64,000 bases of DNA from Phytohalomonas tamaricis. GTDB lineage: Bacteria; Pseudomonadota; Gammaproteobacteria; Pseudomonadales; Halomonadaceae. The notes below the pieces were generated by a model. It saw nothing but the letters and a program-made list of their open reading frames with translations. It searched no databases and was not told the DNA's origin. Of the stretch, positions 36,393 through 48,258 are shown piece after piece. Both the position numbers and the translations under genes were made by a program. Location of the stretch: NCBI RefSeq assembly GCF_003012345.1, contig NZ_PVRV01000020.1, forward strand, positions 898,983-962,982. The letters run 5' to 3'. Within the stretch, counting starts at the first letter, position 1. Every line of letters begins with the position of its first letter.

Positions 36393-37691
36393 TCAATGCG
36401 CTGTAAAGTTCCTCGCACTTTTCCCCCTGGGCTGATCAACATGAATGAATAGCGTCAGCACAGCAGCAAAGAAGTAAAGTGCGCCGTAAACAATCACAAC
36501 CCAAGCAACATTTCCAATAGACAACAGCACCGTGGCTATAGCCGGCCCAAAAAAGTTGCTCAAGCCACCGCCCAGATTTTGAATCGAGATTGCGGCGCCT
36601 TTATGGTTGGGCTCTATCATTGGGAAGATGGCTCCCATCGGCACGAAAGATGTCACAGTCAAGGCGAACAACAATGCAACCAGAATGGCTATTGGGAAGT
36701 TATTTGGAATGTAATATGGTAGGTAATAGAACAGCAATGTTGCAGTACCGCAGCCCACGAAGCCAATCCATCGCATCTGACGCATCCAGCCGATACGGTC
36801 ACCGATAATGCCCCACATTACATTGGTCAACGGTTGAATGACAAAGAATGTGCCCCAGATACGCAGCCACTCGGTAGTCGTAAACCCGACATGATCAGAA
36901 GTATAGAATAGCGGCATGATCACAGGAAAACCGAACAACGACAAATTGCATATAATGCGAATTATTAATGCGCGAAACATATACTTATTTTCGAAGATCA
37001 GCGTCATGCCCCTGCTAATTTCGCGCATTTTATCGCTTGTTGGTGCTGATTTTGCTATGGCGCGCTCAGCCTCGGACGGAGTATCTTTGACAAACCATAG
37101 CGCCATCACCCCGCCTGCCAGCACCCAAATCATCGACATCCATAACGTACCCATAAAGCCTATCGCAGGAATAGTCCAGCTCGGCAGATATGAAGCCATG
37201 ATGCCGTACCCGATGGTAAACATCGCCCAGATCCAGCCGGTCGCAGAAGCGAGTCGATTATCCGGCGTTTTCTGAACTACCCAGACGAAGAAAGCATAAA
37301 AAAACAATGGATACGCGAAGCCGCGCAGCCCATAGAACAGCAACATCATGGGATAATTACCGATTCCCAGCCCCCAGTGCAGAAAAGCCGCATGCAGTAC
37401 CAGCCACATGACAACACCAATCGACATGATACGGCGCGGACCATAGACCTCACTCAACACGCCGGAAAGCCAGCTTGATAGTGCCGCTGCCGCACCATAA
37501 ACAGTAAACACCATCGACGCCTGACCGGGAGTGAAACCGATATCAACAATATATTTGGCCAAGAAGGCCTGTTCAATACCGTCACCGGTCATGAAAAAGG
37601 CGATTGCAATATATCCCCAGAACAATACGACGGGCATGCCAAGAACAATCTGCTTTGATTGATCCTGATTCACGTAGGTTTCCCCGGACAT
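36393..37691 (-). CDS. MFS polyol permease (RbtT/DalT/CsbX type)
   Basis: The 432-residue transporter has 12 predicted helices. PVVLFWGYIAIAFFMTGDGI, GFAYPLFFYAFFVWVVQKTP and the central VKDTPSEAERAIAKSAP are typical of the ribitol/arabinitol permease branch of the MFS. It would import a pentitol or hexitol by proton symport. The dehydrogenase gene lies upstream on the same strand, about 140 nt away. Starting at the ATG at 37691 gives the usual short N-terminus. Confidence 0.87.
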   Translation of the reverse strand: MSGETYVNQDQSKQIVLGMPVVLFWGYIAIAFFMTGDGIEQAFLAKYIVDIGFTPGQASMVFTVYGAAAALSSWLSGVLSEVYGPRRIMSIGVVMWLVLHAAFLHWGLGIGNYPMMLLFYGLRGFAYPLFFYAFFVWVVQKTPDNRLASATGWIWAMFTIGYGIMASYLPSWTIPAIGFMGTLWMSMIWVLAGGVMALWFVKDTPSEAERAIAKSAPTSDKMREISRGMTLIFENKYMFRALIIRIICNLSLFGFPVIMPLFYTSDHVGFTTTEWLRIWGTFFVIQPLTNVMWGIIGDRIGWMRQMRWIGFVGCGTATLLFYYLPYYIPNNFPIAILVALLFALTVTSFVPMGAIFPMIEPNHKGAAISIQNLGGGLSNFFGPAIATVLLSIGNVAWVVIVYGALYFFAAVLTLFIHVDQPRGKSARNFTAH

Positions 37692-37831
37692 CTTTGCTTC
37701 CACTATCGGTAAGATCAAACATAGAAAATCGACAAGGCCATACCTTGAAAGAATTAAAACCCTTTCGAGAAGACCTAATCAGCGGATCAGCATATGACGG
37801 AGCGCCCGCTTAGCGTGCGCTCCGCGCAGGT

Positions 37832-38881
37832 TCAGTCCTGCTGCACCTGGATCTGCAGTTTGATGTCGGTAGGACGTGCGCTGGCGGCGCGCTCGAATGC
37901 CTCGACGCTGCGCTCGAACGGGAAGGTCTCGACAATCAATGGCTTGAGGTCGACCTTGCCTGAGGCGATCAGGTCGATAGCCCGGTCATAGACGTTGGCG
38001 TAGCGAAATACCGTCTCGATGCGGATTTCCTTGGCCTGTGCGGCAACGATATCGAATTCGACCTTTTCGACTGGCATACCGACCAGTACCAGCGCACCAC
38101 CAGGGCGAACACACGCCAGTGCATCATCATAAACACGCGGGTTGCCGCTGGCTTCGAATACTACATCTGCCCCCCAATCCTCTCCGGTCAGTTCGCTGAC
38201 CCGTTCACGCAGCGAGGCCTTGCTAACGTTGACCGGAAACAAACCATCGTAACCATCGGCAATCTCGAGTTTTTCGTCAACAACATCGGAAATCACCACA
38301 CGGCTGGCGCCTCCGGCAAGGGCCGCCAGCGCTACCATCAGACCGATTGGGCCTGCGCCGGTGACCACGCAAGTATCACCCGGCTGCAGGCGTGCTCGCA
38401 GTGCCGACTGCATACCAATCGCGAACGGCTCGACCATCGCTCCTTCGGCGAAGGAGATATTATCGGGAAGCTTGAAAGTATAGGCTGCGGGATGAACCAC
38501 TTCAGGAGTCAAACAGCCGTGAATCGGCGGCGTGGCCCAGAAGCGCACAGCGGGGTCGACATTATACAGGCCCAGTTTGGATGCTTTGGAATTGGGATCA
38601 GGAATGCCAGGCTCCATACAGACCCGGTCACCAATGTTCAGGTGGCTGACCTGATCACCGACCGCGACAACTGTGCCGGACGCTTCGTGGCCCAATACCA
38701 TCGGCGTCTCAACGACGAAGGGGCCGATACGGCCATGCGTATAGTAATGCACGTCACTGCCGCAGATACCTACCGTGTGGACCCGCACCTTGACGTCGTG
38801 GGAACCCACTTCGTCAGGCATATCAATCTCACGGAGGCTGAGTTCGTGCTGCTTCTCCAGTACCAATGCCTTGGCCTTCAT
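37832..38881 (-). CDS. zinc-dependent polyol dehydrogenase (xylitol/sorbitol type)
   Basis: The 349-residue MDR enzyme has catalytic zinc ligands Cys in [11 protein letters not shown], His-Glu in VLGHEASG and Glu in VEPFAIG. The NAD fold has [16 protein letters not shown]. The structural-zinc cysteine cluster is missing ([20 protein letters not shown]), as in animal-type sorbitol dehydrogenases. It would oxidise xylitol, sorbitol or arabinitol to the ketose. It heads the minus-strand polyol locus. Confidence 0.88.
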   Translation of the reverse strand: MKAKALVLEKQHELSLREIDMPDEVGSHDVKVRVHTVGICGSDVHYYTHGRIGPFVVETPMVLGHEASGTVVAVGDQVSHLNIGDRVCMEPGIPDPNSKASKLGLYNVDPAVRFWATPPIHGCLTPEVVHPAAYTFKLPDNISFAEGAMVEPFAIGMQSALRARLQPGDTCVVTGAGPIGLMVALAALAGGASRVVISDVVDEKLEIADGYDGLFPVNVSKASLRERVSELTGEDWGADVVFEASGNPRVYDDALACVRPGGALVLVGMPVEKVEFDIVAAQAKEIRIETVFRYANVYDRAIDLIASGKVDLKPLIVETFPFERSVEAFERAASARPTDIKLQIQVQQD

Positions 38882-39169
38882 CGCTGACTCCTTCTCGACT
38901 CATGAGCGCAGCGCCTGTCTAGCGCTGCCGATGCGGAGAAGCTACCCGTGTCGATGTCCAGGCCACTAGTAGGTTTATTGCAGTCGATTAATACGTTTTT
39001 GCAATTCAGTTCGCCAAGACGCTGACAGCCGCGCCATTGCTAACGCCGCACGCATACCACCAGCGATCTGAGGGAGAGCAGTAACGAGAAAATTACGACC
39101 AAAGGATAAAGGGGGCGAACAGGCAATAAGTGCGTATCGGCACACAACACAGCCGATACGCCTGAAGAA

Positions 39170-40549
39170 TCAGCCCCGCTGGAAGGGATACAACGCGCCC
39201 AAGCGCATGATACCGGTAAGCTCGTCCAATGCAGTGAGCGACTCGCGCAGCAGCAGTGGATCACCGAGATCCTCAAGGGCGAGGCGGTCGCGATAGTGGC
39301 GATTGACCCAGGCGACCAGTTCCTCATAGAGCGCATCATCAAGCAACACCCGCCCGGAAAGCGCGTCCCGCTCAGCCTCATTCAATACCACGCGCAAGCG
39401 CAGGCAAGCAGGACCGCCACCGTTGCGCATGCTCTGCTTGACGTCGCGTACCACGACTTCACCGATCGGATTGGGGCCGTCGAGCAACAGGCTATGCAGC
39501 GCATGCCAGACGCTTTCATTTTCCTGACACTCGCCGGGCACCACCAATGTCATGTTACCGTCGGGATTGGACAGCAGCTGACTGTTGAACAGATACGTAC
39601 TGACGGCATCTTCAAGACTCACCGCCTCCTCCGGCACGCGTACCGGAATCAATGGCTCGCCGGAGACCGTCGCCAGCTTGTCGCGCAGCGCATCGATTGT
39701 GCCTTCCTCATCAAGAAAGGCGCGCTCGTGATAAAGCAATACCGGGCCGTTGCCCACCGCGATCACGTCATTGTGGAACACGCCAGCATCAATCGCCTCA
39801 GGGTGTTGCTGGGCGAACACCAACTGACCATTATCGACGCCATGCTGACGCGCCACCGCTTGGCTTGCCTCCAGCGTTTGTCGCGCCGGGTAGCGCTGAG
39901 GCGCTGGGCCCCCACCGAAGGCACGTCGACCGTAGGCATAAAGATGCATTCCCGGCGCGCCGTAGCGTCCGCAAAGCCGAGTGTGGTTGGCCGCGCCCTC
40001 ATCGGAGAATACCGGCGTGGTCGGCAACGCCTGATGATGAGCAAAATAATGCTCGTTGGCGAAGATCGCCTGGAGAATGCGCCCGGTGGTCTCAGGCTCA
40101 AGCGAGCGATGATAACTTGACTGTAGATTGGCCGGGGTAAAATGAACGCGGCCATCGGCGGCATCCGTGCTTGGCGTGATTGTCGCTGCATTGGCGGTCC
40201 ACATCGAAGACGCCGAACACACCGCACGCAATATTTGCGGTGCTTCATGAGCGGCCTGGGTCAGCACACGTTCGGCGTTACCGACAAAGCCGAGCCTCCG
40301 GAGCGCCTCGATATCGGGACGCTGCTGCGGTGGCAGCACGCCCTGAGCGTAGCCGGCGTCATGCAATGCCTTCATCTTGGCCAGGCCCTGCAGTGCCGCC
40401 TCGCGAGGGTTAGAAATGAGACCCTCGTGGCGCGACGAGGCGATATTGCCCTGGGCCAGGCCCGCATAATTGTGAGTCGTGCCGACCAGACCGTCGAAGT
40501 TGACCTCCTGCGTCGTGTCCTGCGCAGCGGTGCCAGATGATGCGCTCAT
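39170..40549 (-). CDS. astB: N-succinylarginine dihydrolase
   Basis: AstB converts N-succinylarginine to succinylornithine, two NH3 and CO2. The 459-residue length is about normal. The start [20 protein letters not shown] and the catalytic Cys in [14 protein letters not shown] are clear; the catalytic Glu and His are expected near NEHYFAHHQ and in [10 protein letters not shown]. It overlaps astD by four bases (ATGA) and is the last gene of the operon. Confidence 0.95.
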   Translation of the reverse strand: MSASSGTAAQDTTQEVNFDGLVGTTHNYAGLAQGNIASSRHEGLISNPREAALQGLAKMKALHDAGYAQGVLPPQQRPDIEALRRLGFVGNAERVLTQAAHEAPQILRAVCSASSMWTANAATITPSTDAADGRVHFTPANLQSSYHRSLEPETTGRILQAIFANEHYFAHHQALPTTPVFSDEGAANHTRLCGRYGAPGMHLYAYGRRAFGGGPAPQRYPARQTLEASQAVARQHGVDNGQLVFAQQHPEAIDAGVFHNDVIAVGNGPVLLYHERAFLDEEGTIDALRDKLATVSGEPLIPVRVPEEAVSLEDAVSTYLFNSQLLSNPDGNMTLVVPGECQENESVWHALHSLLLDGPNPIGEVVVRDVKQSMRNGGGPACLRLRVVLNEAERDALSGRVLLDDALYEELVAWVNRHYRDRLALEDLGDPLLLRESLTALDELTGIMRLGALYPFQRG

Positions 40550-42021
40550 AGCGTGACTCCCGGCGGTAGCTGATTGGGCAGTTCGACCGCTTCGGCCTCC
40601 ATCGAGGCGACCGGATAGGCGCAGTAATCGGCGGCGTAATAGGCGCTGGGACGGTGGTTGCCGCTATCACCGATACCGCCGAACGGCGCGTCACTGGCCG
40701 CGCCGGTGGTCTGGCGGTTCCAGTTGACGATGCCGGCACGAATACGCAGCACGAAGTCATCCCAATCGTCGCGGGAGCCCCCTATCAGCCCGGCGGCGAG
40801 CCCAAAGCGAGTGTTGTTGGCCTCGGCAAGGGCACCATCCCAGTCGCGGTAACGGCTGACCTTGAGCAGTGGTCCGAAATATTCCTCGTCCGGCACCTCA
40901 AAGCCCGTGACATCGATCAGCCCCGGTGAGATCAGGCTGGTGCCCTCTTCAAGCAGTTTCATCCTGACCAGTACCCGCGCACCGCGCGCCTCAAGAGCCT
41001 GCTGTGCCTCAAGCAGCTTGTGTGCAGCCTGCTGCGTCACCAGCCCGGCGTAGAACGGCTCAGGCACAGCGAACTGGTCCTTGACCTCAAGCGTGCCCAT
41101 CGCCGTGATCAGCGCATCGATCAATTGCTCACCCGCCTGTGTCTCCGGCACCAGCAGGCGACGCGCGCAGGTGCAGCGCTGGCCACCGGACAGGAACGCC
41201 GACTGCAAGATGGTCAGCACTGCCGCCTGCTGATCGAAGCCGTCCTTGATCACCAGCGGGTTATTACCGCCCAGTTCCAACGCCAGGATCTTGCCGACCT
41301 GACCGGCAAATTGCTTATGCAAAAGCGTGCCGGTGGTTGCACTGCCGGTGAACAGCAAGCCATCGATGTCAGTCGCCTGAGACAACGCCTGACCGACCTC
41401 AACTGCGCCCTGAACCAGATTGATCACCCCCGCTGGCAGGCCAGCCTGCTGCCAGCACTGCAGCACCAGATCGGCGGTGGCTGGCGTCAGCTCGCTCGGC
41501 TTGAACACCACCGTATTACCTGCCAGTAACGCCGGCACAATATGGCCATTGGGCAGATGGCCGGGGAAGTTGTAGGGGCCGAACACGGCCAGCACGCCGT
41601 GGGGACGATGACGCAGCGTCGCCTGCCCGCCAGCAACCTCCTTGCTGCGCTCACCGGTACGCTCACGGTAGGCGGCACTCGAGATCGCCACCTTGCCGAT
41701 CATCGCAGTAATCTCGGTGCGCGCCTCCCACAGCGGTTTACCGGTTTCCAGCGCGATGGTATTAGCCAACTGCTCGCGATGATGCTCAAGGCGTTCACGA
41801 AAGGCTTCTACGATAGCGACACGTGCGTCAAACGGTTGACGCGCCCAGGCGGGGAACGCCACGCGCGCCGCCGCGACAGCCTGTTCGACCTGATCGGGCG
41901 TTGCCGCTTGGCCCTGCCAGACACGAGTACCACCAATTGGATCGTGTTTCTCGAAGGCAGCGCCTTTTCCTGTAACCCAGTCACTACCGACCAGGAGCTG
42001 TTGTCGAAATTCGAGCGTCAT
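40546..42021 (-). CDS. astD: succinylglutamate semialdehyde dehydrogenase
   Basis: AstD oxidises N-succinylglutamate semialdehyde to N-succinylglutamate with NAD. The 491-residue aldehyde dehydrogenase has the [15 protein letters not shown] cofactor segment, catalytic Glu in [10 protein letters not shown] and Cys in [25 protein letters not shown] is also typical of AstD. It lies between aruG and astB and overlaps astB. Confidence 0.94.
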   Translation of the reverse strand: MTLEFRQQLLVGSDWVTGKGAAFEKHDPIGGTRVWQGQAATPDQVEQAVAAARVAFPAWARQPFDARVAIVEAFRERLEHHREQLANTIALETGKPLWEARTEITAMIGKVAISSAAYRERTGERSKEVAGGQATLRHRPHGVLAVFGPYNFPGHLPNGHIVPALLAGNTVVFKPSELTPATADLVLQCWQQAGLPAGVINLVQGAVEVGQALSQATDIDGLLFTGSATTGTLLHKQFAGQVGKILALELGGNNPLVIKDGFDQQAAVLTILQSAFLSGGQRCTCARRLLVPETQAGEQLIDALITAMGTLEVKDQFAVPEPFYAGLVTQQAAHKLLEAQQALEARGARVLVRMKLLEEGTSLISPGLIDVTGFEVPDEEYFGPLLKVSRYRDWDGALAEANNTRFGLAAGLIGGSRDDWDDFVLRIRAGIVNWNRQTTGAASDAPFGGIGDSGNHRPSAYYAADYCAYPVASMEAEAVELPNQLPPGVTL

Positions 42022-42090
42022 GGACGTCTTCCCTGTGGATGGTTGCGTCTGTTAAGCATCGGGCCCAGCAAGTGATGATGGTCACCGCTG

Positions 42091-43137
42091 TCAGGCCGAA
42101 AGGATGCGCAGGGGCTCCCCGCTTACGGCTCCTAGCCGGCGTGCCTCTTCGGGCGTGACCATCAATATGTCACCGGTCGGCGCACGTCCGACCCAGGCGG
42201 CACGAAAATCATCAGGCGCCTTGAAGGTGGCCGCTAACCATGAGGTGCGCTCCTCGCTGGGCAACCCCTCGGCAATGTCTATCGTCACCGTGCGGCTATC
42301 GCGTACCGCCAGCACATCATCGAGATAGGATTCGACCGTCGGCCCACCATCGAAGATGTCGATGTAGCCTTCCCAACGCAGCCCTTCCTTTTTGAGCATG
42401 GCCAAGGCTGGGCGGGTGTGCTCGTGCACCTGTCCAATGCAGGCCCGTGCCGCCTCGGACAGAAAGGGGGTGTAGATCGGGAACTTCGGCATCAACTCAC
42501 CAATGAAGCTTTTCTGGCCAAGCCCGGTCAAGCGGTCGGCATCACGAAAGTCCATCGGGAAGAAATGGCGCCCCAAGCATTCCCAGAACGGGCTCTGGTG
42601 CTGTTCATCAAAGACACCGCGCATCTCGGCCAGCACCCGCTCAGGGAATAGTGCCCTAAAGCTTGCCATGAATAGCCAGCGCGACTTCGACAGCAGTACG
42701 CCATTGCGATCGCGACGATATTCAGGCCGTAGATAAAGCGAGCAGACTTCAGCATCACCGGTGTGATCGGACGATAGAAACAGCGTGTCGATGGTACGAT
42801 GCAGCCCCAGCTGCACCGATGAGTGCGACATGCGTCCGACCCGGTAGTTATAGAAAGGCGTATCGAGGCCAACACGCGCTTCGATCGCGCAACAGCCCGC
42901 AATACGATTAGCGCCTTCGGGCGAATCATCTTCGAGCACAAAGAAATAGAGTTCCGGCTCATCAGCCGCGCTTGGCGCAGCACCGTGGCTATGTCGTTCG
43001 AAGGTTGCCCGGGTGTGGGCGAGCTTGGCTTCCAGAAACTCGCGGTTATCGGGTAATGAGGTGAAGCCGACTCCAGTCTCGCGAGCGATCTGCAACAGAT
43101 CCTCGATGTCAGCATGGACAATAGGGCGAATACGCAT
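42091..43137 (-). CDS. aruG: arginine N-succinyltransferase, beta subunit
   Basis: This 348-residue subunit works with AruF to transfer succinate from succinyl-CoA to arginine, the first step of the pathway. Typical motifs are IARETGVGFTSLPDN, FWECLGRHFFPMDFRDAD and IFDGGPTVES. Its ATG overlaps the aruF stop (TGATG), so translation is coupled. E. coli has a single AstA; the two-gene form is known from Pseudomonas. Confidence 0.93.
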   Translation of the reverse strand: MRIRPIVHADIEDLLQIARETGVGFTSLPDNREFLEAKLAHTRATFERHSHGAAPSAADEPELYFFVLEDDSPEGANRIAGCCAIEARVGLDTPFYNYRVGRMSHSSVQLGLHRTIDTLFLSSDHTGDAEVCSLYLRPEYRRDRNGVLLSKSRWLFMASFRALFPERVLAEMRGVFDEQHQSPFWECLGRHFFPMDFRDADRLTGLGQKSFIGELMPKFPIYTPFLSEAARACIGQVHEHTRPALAMLKKEGLRWEGYIDIFDGGPTVESYLDDVLAVRDSRTVTIDIAEGLPSEERTSWLAATFKAPDDFRAAWVGRAPTGDILMVTPEEARRLGAVSGEPLRILSA

Positions 43138-44201
43138 CAAAGCTCTCCCTCATCGGCGTCGAGCAGCTTCAACGGCGTGACAAGCACTGCCCGCCCCTCC
43201 TCGACATCAAGCCTCTCGGCCTGCTCGGGCGAGAGCATCAACTGTCCGGTCGGCGTCAGCGCATAGCGCGCCAGCAGACAGCGAAACCCGTCGAGGCGTT
43301 GATTGGCCACCAGTGCCAGTTCAGCGTCTGGCAATGATTGTTCAGGGCGAATGCGTACCGGATGCCAGCCGCATTGGGCAATGCCGTGCAGCTTGGCGCG
43401 CTCAGCCTTGAGAATTGGCCCGGCATCGAAGATATCGACATGACGCGAACGCCGAAACCCCTCGGCAATGAAGTCCGCCAGGGCTGTCTCATGCAACGGA
43501 TGCTCACGCCCGATCGATGCGCGCGCCTCCGGCGTCAAGAGCGGCAGATAAAGCGGAAATTGCGGCATCACCTCGGCGATAAAGCTCTTCGAGCGCACCC
43601 CAGCAAAGGCATTCATCTCCTGAAAGCTGCGATCGAAGAAATGACGACCGACACTCTCCCAGAACGGTGAGAGGTTATCCGCATCGAGATAGCCCGGCAT
43701 CGCCACCGCCACGGTGTCTGCAAAACGCTCGGGATACTGGGCGATGAACATCAACCGGGCGCGACGCAAGAGGTAATGAGCGCTGGTGTCCTTGTATCGT
43801 TCATCGAGTGTCAATGCACACAGCAGCGTGACCTCCGACAGCTCGTGCGACAGCGACAGCACCTGGACTTCACGGCGCACGTCGAGCTGCTGCGAGGCGT
43901 GAATCAGCGTTTCCTGACGATACGTGTAGTAGGCCTCACTGCCACCAGCCTGGGCGCGGATGCTGGCGGTCCCGACAATGTCGCCGGAAGAAGCGTTTCC
44001 CGGACAGTCTTCAAGCACAAAACTGTAAATTTCATCGCCGGGATAATCGATTTGGCTTGCCAGGGATCGGGAGGAGCGCGCAATGCGCTCCTCCAGACGA
44101 TCACGATGCGCTGGCAAGTTGGTCAGCCGGGGCATGGCATTACCGGCCAGACGCTCCAGCGCCGGCAGGTCGCCGGGCTGGGCGGGACGCACAACCAGCA
44201 T
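43137..44201 (-). CDS. aruF: arginine N-succinyltransferase, alpha subunit
   Basis: The 354-residue alpha subunit is a paralogue of AruG, with VRPAQPGDLPALERLAG, FWESVGRHFFDRSFQEMN and VDIFDAGPILKAER. Both subunits are needed for full activity in Pseudomonas. AGGAGA sits before the ATG. The upstream gene astC ends 32 nt away. Confidence 0.93.
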   Translation of the reverse strand: MLVVRPAQPGDLPALERLAGNAMPRLTNLPAHRDRLEERIARSSRSLASQIDYPGDEIYSFVLEDCPGNASSGDIVGTASIRAQAGGSEAYYTYRQETLIHASQQLDVRREVQVLSLSHELSEVTLLCALTLDERYKDTSAHYLLRRARLMFIAQYPERFADTVAVAMPGYLDADNLSPFWESVGRHFFDRSFQEMNAFAGVRSKSFIAEVMPQFPLYLPLLTPEARASIGREHPLHETALADFIAEGFRRSRHVDIFDAGPILKAERAKLHGIAQCGWHPVRIRPEQSLPDAELALVANQRLDGFRCLLARYALTPTGQLMLSPEQAERLDVEEGRAVLVTPLKLLDADEGEL

Positions 44202-44232
44202 GGTGTTCTCCTGACAGTAAATGGCGGGTCAT

Positions 44233-45453
<1,221 letters not shown>

Positions 45454-45501
45454 CTAGAGTCTTAGGATGGGGCTATTTGAGTATATGAGAACGCGTAGTG
45501 A

Positions 45502-45543
45502 ACGGCTTACAGCTTTGGGACAGCCATTTACGAAAACGGGCCG
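45502..45543 (-). promoter_or_regulatory. candidate ArgR binding site, two 21-nt half-sites
   Basis: On the minus strand, in the direction of astC, two half-sites follow each other at a 21-nt period: CGGCCC-N8-AA-N5 and TGTCCC-N8-AA-N5. The second differs from the known TGTCGC-N8-AA-N5 half-site at one base, and the AA pairs are in register. They begin about 60 nt before astC. Confidence 0.4.
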
Positions 45544-45740
45544 TTCCCGCCACCAGACCAGCAGGGGGAGGCGACGGTAAGGCTCATTTCATGGTATCAG
45601 GGCCGGCGTGCCGATGGGGGACTCATGATGAATTATTGGCTGTTGTGCATCATCTCTTTCCAGCCAGGCACTTCTACCTTCATGACCGGCACATTCTTAG
45701 CACTATCTTTTGAAAAACGAACCTTTTGGAAAACGAGGGA

Positions 45741-46727
45741 TCAGAGCAGTCGCTCATCGCGTGGGCTTTGCCCGAAGTGCTGACGGTAGGCGGTAGAGAA
45801 ATGAGCCGCCGAGGAAAAGCCTGTCTGCAGCGCAATATCGCCAATGACGTGATCGGTCTCGCGTAACAGCTTGCGCGCGCATTGCAGGCGAAGATCGAGG
45901 TAGTAACGGCTCGGCACGGCATGTAGATACTTCTTGAACAACCGCTCAAGCTGACGGCGTGACAGCCCCAGATGAGCGGCCAGCTCATTGGTACCGAGCG
46001 GCTCCTCCACATTGGACTCCATCAGCGTCACGGCCTCGACCAGCGCCTGCGGTGCATGGCCCAGGCGCGAGCGGACCGGCACATGCTGCGGCTCATCTGC
46101 CAGACGAATCCGTTCGCAGACGAGATATTCAGACACACGCTCAGCAAACGTGCGGCCATGATGATGGCCGATCAGCGTCATCATCAGATCGATGGCGGCG
46201 GTCCCTCCGCCGCAGGTGAAACGGTCACGATCAATTTCGAATAGCTGATGAGAAACGCGCACCTCGGGAAAATCACGCTGAAAGGACTCGGCATTTTTCC
46301 AATGAATCGCTGCACGATATCCATTTAGCGCACCGGCACGCGCCAGCACATGCGAGCCGCCGGCAATAGCGCCCAGCATCACGCCTTGCTTCGCCAAGCC
46401 TTCAAGCCAGACGATGAGCGACGGCTTCGGTAGATCCATCACTTGTGTCGCACTGGCACCGCAAACCATCAGCATATCGAGGCACTGAGGCTCCGTATTC
46501 TCGATGTGCTGCACGGGTAGAAAAGACGTTGCCGACGCTGACGATACGCAATGGCTGGCCGTAGCATCAGACCTGAACAACACGGGGTTGTAGAGCGGAG
46601 CACTAGCGAGCTGGTTGGCAATAAGCAAGGGCTCCAGCGCACAAGCCTGTGAAAGTAGAGAGAAACCCGGCAGCAGCAGAAATCCCACCTGCCGGGTCGC
46701 CAGCGTACCCTGAGGTTCAGAGAGCAT
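45741..46727 (-). CDS. argR: ArgR-like AraC-family regulator with GATase1 domain
   Basis: This 328-residue protein has an N-terminal DJ-1/PfpI-like domain (VGFLLLPGFSLLSQACALEP) and a C-terminal AraC helix-turn-helix pair (GTNELAAHLGLSRRQLERLF). This is the layout of Pseudomonas ArgR, an arginine-responsive activator of the aru genes and regulator of the aot importer. Its place near the ast operon supports the same role. The ATG at 46727 overlaps the end of the DUF2959 gene by 11 nt. A GlxA-type regulator for another amine is the alternative. Confidence 0.75.
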   Translation of the reverse strand: MLSEPQGTLATRQVGFLLLPGFSLLSQACALEPLLIANQLASAPLYNPVLFRSDATASHCVSSASATSFLPVQHIENTEPQCLDMLMVCGASATQVMDLPKPSLIVWLEGLAKQGVMLGAIAGGSHVLARAGALNGYRAAIHWKNAESFQRDFPEVRVSHQLFEIDRDRFTCGGGTAAIDLMMTLIGHHHGRTFAERVSEYLVCERIRLADEPQHVPVRSRLGHAPQALVEAVTLMESNVEEPLGTNELAAHLGLSRRQLERLFKKYLHAVPSRYYLDLRLQCARKLLRETDHVIGDIALQTGFSSAAHFSTAYRQHFGQSPRDERLL

Positions 46728-47379
46728 TGTTCGTTGGCAGTTGTTCGGTAAATGCCTTGTTGCGCTCAATGGCGGTCTGCATCCGCTGGCGCTGCTGATT
46801 GATTTCGATATCGAGGCGCTTGGCTTCCGCCAGGTACTCGGTCGCGTCCCCGTCCTGGATATCATCTTGCATGGAGAGCAGGTCGTTACGAATACCCAGC
46901 AGCAGCGGGTCCATATGCTTTTGCGCCGCGTCCATGGCTTCCAGCATTGCCGTGTAGAGAGCCTGGCTACGTTGAAGCTCTTCGGCGCGCTGAAAACGGC
47001 GATCCTGATCCTGCTGCTGTGCGAGTAGTGTATTCCACTCATCGAACAGCGCATCGCCTACATTGCGCAGGGCGTCGTTGCGCTGTGCCAATCGGTCACC
47101 GGCCATCTGTGCATTCTGGTAGGCCAGCTGTAGCTGGCTGAACTTCGAAACGCGCTGATCAGCCGCGCCATCGACCACATCATGAAAAAGACTAAGGGTC
47201 GATGCCAGCTTGTCGCTCACCTCCTGCTGAGCCTCACGCGCCGATTCAGCCCGGCCAGCCAGAATTTCACGCTTGTTGACCCCCACATAGCTCATCGCAT
47301 CGTAATACGTGCTCTGGCAGCCCATCAGCGTCATTGTCATCAATAACGACGCCAGCCCGAGGCATACCCACCGTGTCAT
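46717..47379 (-). CDS. DUF2959-family lipoprotein 2
   Basis: The 220-residue protein has a lipobox (LMGCQST) and a mostly helical mature part with coiled-coil character. The first part, STYYDAMSYVGVNKREIL, and the last, QRQRMQTAIERNKAF, are conserved with the paralogue next to it. The family has no known function. It overlaps the start of the ArgR-like gene, so it may be co-translated with it. Confidence 0.8.
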   Translation of the reverse strand: MTRWVCLGLASLLMTMTLMGCQSTYYDAMSYVGVNKREILAGRAESAREAQQEVSDKLASTLSLFHDVVDGAADQRVSKFSQLQLAYQNAQMAGDRLAQRNDALRNVGDALFDEWNTLLAQQQDQDRRFQRAEELQRSQALYTAMLEAMDAAQKHMDPLLLGIRNDLLSMQDDIQDGDATEYLAEAKRLDIEINQQRQRMQTAIERNKAFTEQLPTNNAL

Positions 47380-47507
47380 CGTCTCTTCGCTCCTGAAAGA
47401 TGAGAAACACAAACTTCAAAGACAGCGAATCGTACCTGCAGTTCTCAGCCGCGTCATCGCTGCGCTTGCGATTTCACGCATTTGTTCACATTGTCATATT
47501 ACAAAGA

Positions 47508-47537
47508 CACGCACCGGCCGATATCGGCCGGTGCGTG
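47508..47537. terminator. perfect palindrome between the DUF2959 genes
   Basis: A 30-nt perfect palindrome (arms CACGCACCGGCCGAT and complement) lies between the two paralogous genes. On the minus strand it is followed by TCTTTG, so it can act as a full or partial terminator after the first gene. Confidence 0.65.
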
Positions 47538-47572
47538 AGAGGGGGTAGAACGGATGATATAGAATACGCGTC

Positions 47573-48235
47573 TCAAGAATCAGCTGAGGCCGGCATCGCT
47601 TGTATGAAGGCATTGGAGCGCTCAATCGCGGTCTGCATGCGTTGGCGAAGCTGTGCAACGTCACTTTCCAGCGTACTGACTTCACCCTTGAGCGCACCGA
47701 TTGCCCGCGCATTGAGGTTGTGCTTGAGAAACAGCACATTGTCATGCATCGCTGTCAGCACCGGCGCCATGCTGTCCTCCGCTGCGCGCATCGCCTTGAG
47801 CATGTCACTGTAACGCTGGCGCGTGACGCGCAACTCCTCGGCGCTCTGGCGTCGGTACGATGCATTCTGATACTCGTCGAGCTCATCCTCCCATTCATCA
47901 AACAGGGCATCGGCGACACTCTCGATAGCATCAATGCGCTGGCTGACTAAGTCGGCTGCCTGCTGACTGTCTTCATAATCATCATTGAGCTGATCATAGG
48001 TGCGCGACAGCTCGCTTTCCGGCACATTGACAACGCTGCGATAGCGCTCCAGTGCCGAGGCAAACTGCTCATCAGCGGCCTGCTGCGAATCGCGCGCTCG
48101 CTCGACCCGATCAGTCATGATATCGCGCTTATGAACACCCACCTGCTCCAGCGTGTCGTAATAGGCGCTTTGACAGCCCGTCAGCACTAGCAGCATCAAT
48201 AGCGACACAGCGGCCCAAGGCGTACGATAGATCAT
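47573..48235 (-). CDS. DUF2959-family lipoprotein 1
   Basis: The 220-residue protein has a lipobox (LTGCQSA) and a long helical body. It is a paralogue of lipoprotein 2: SAYYDTLEQVGVHKRDIM and LRQRMQTAIERSNAFI match its ends. It starts 23 nt after fabV on the same strand and has its own ATG. The function is unknown; an envelope location is expected from the lipid anchor. Confidence 0.82.
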   Translation of the reverse strand: MIYRTPWAAVSLLMLLVLTGCQSAYYDTLEQVGVHKRDIMTDRVERARDSQQAADEQFASALERYRSVVNVPESELSRTYDQLNDDYEDSQQAADLVSQRIDAIESVADALFDEWEDELDEYQNASYRRQSAEELRVTRQRYSDMLKAMRAAEDSMAPVLTAMHDNVLFLKHNLNARAIGALKGEVSTLESDVAQLRQRMQTAIERSNAFIQAMPASADS

Positions 48236-48258
48236 GAGATTACCTTGCTTCGGTGGAT

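Noticed and set aside
39296..40120. 274-residue open frame on the plus strand
   Set aside because: It is antisense to astB, whose motifs and length are complete, so this frame is a shadow.
46728..47054. N-terminal extension of the ArgR-like gene
   Set aside because: The frame is open, but this part overlaps the DUF2959 lipoprotein gene and its sequence is basic and unlike the GATase domain. The ATG at 46727 gives the family N-terminus.
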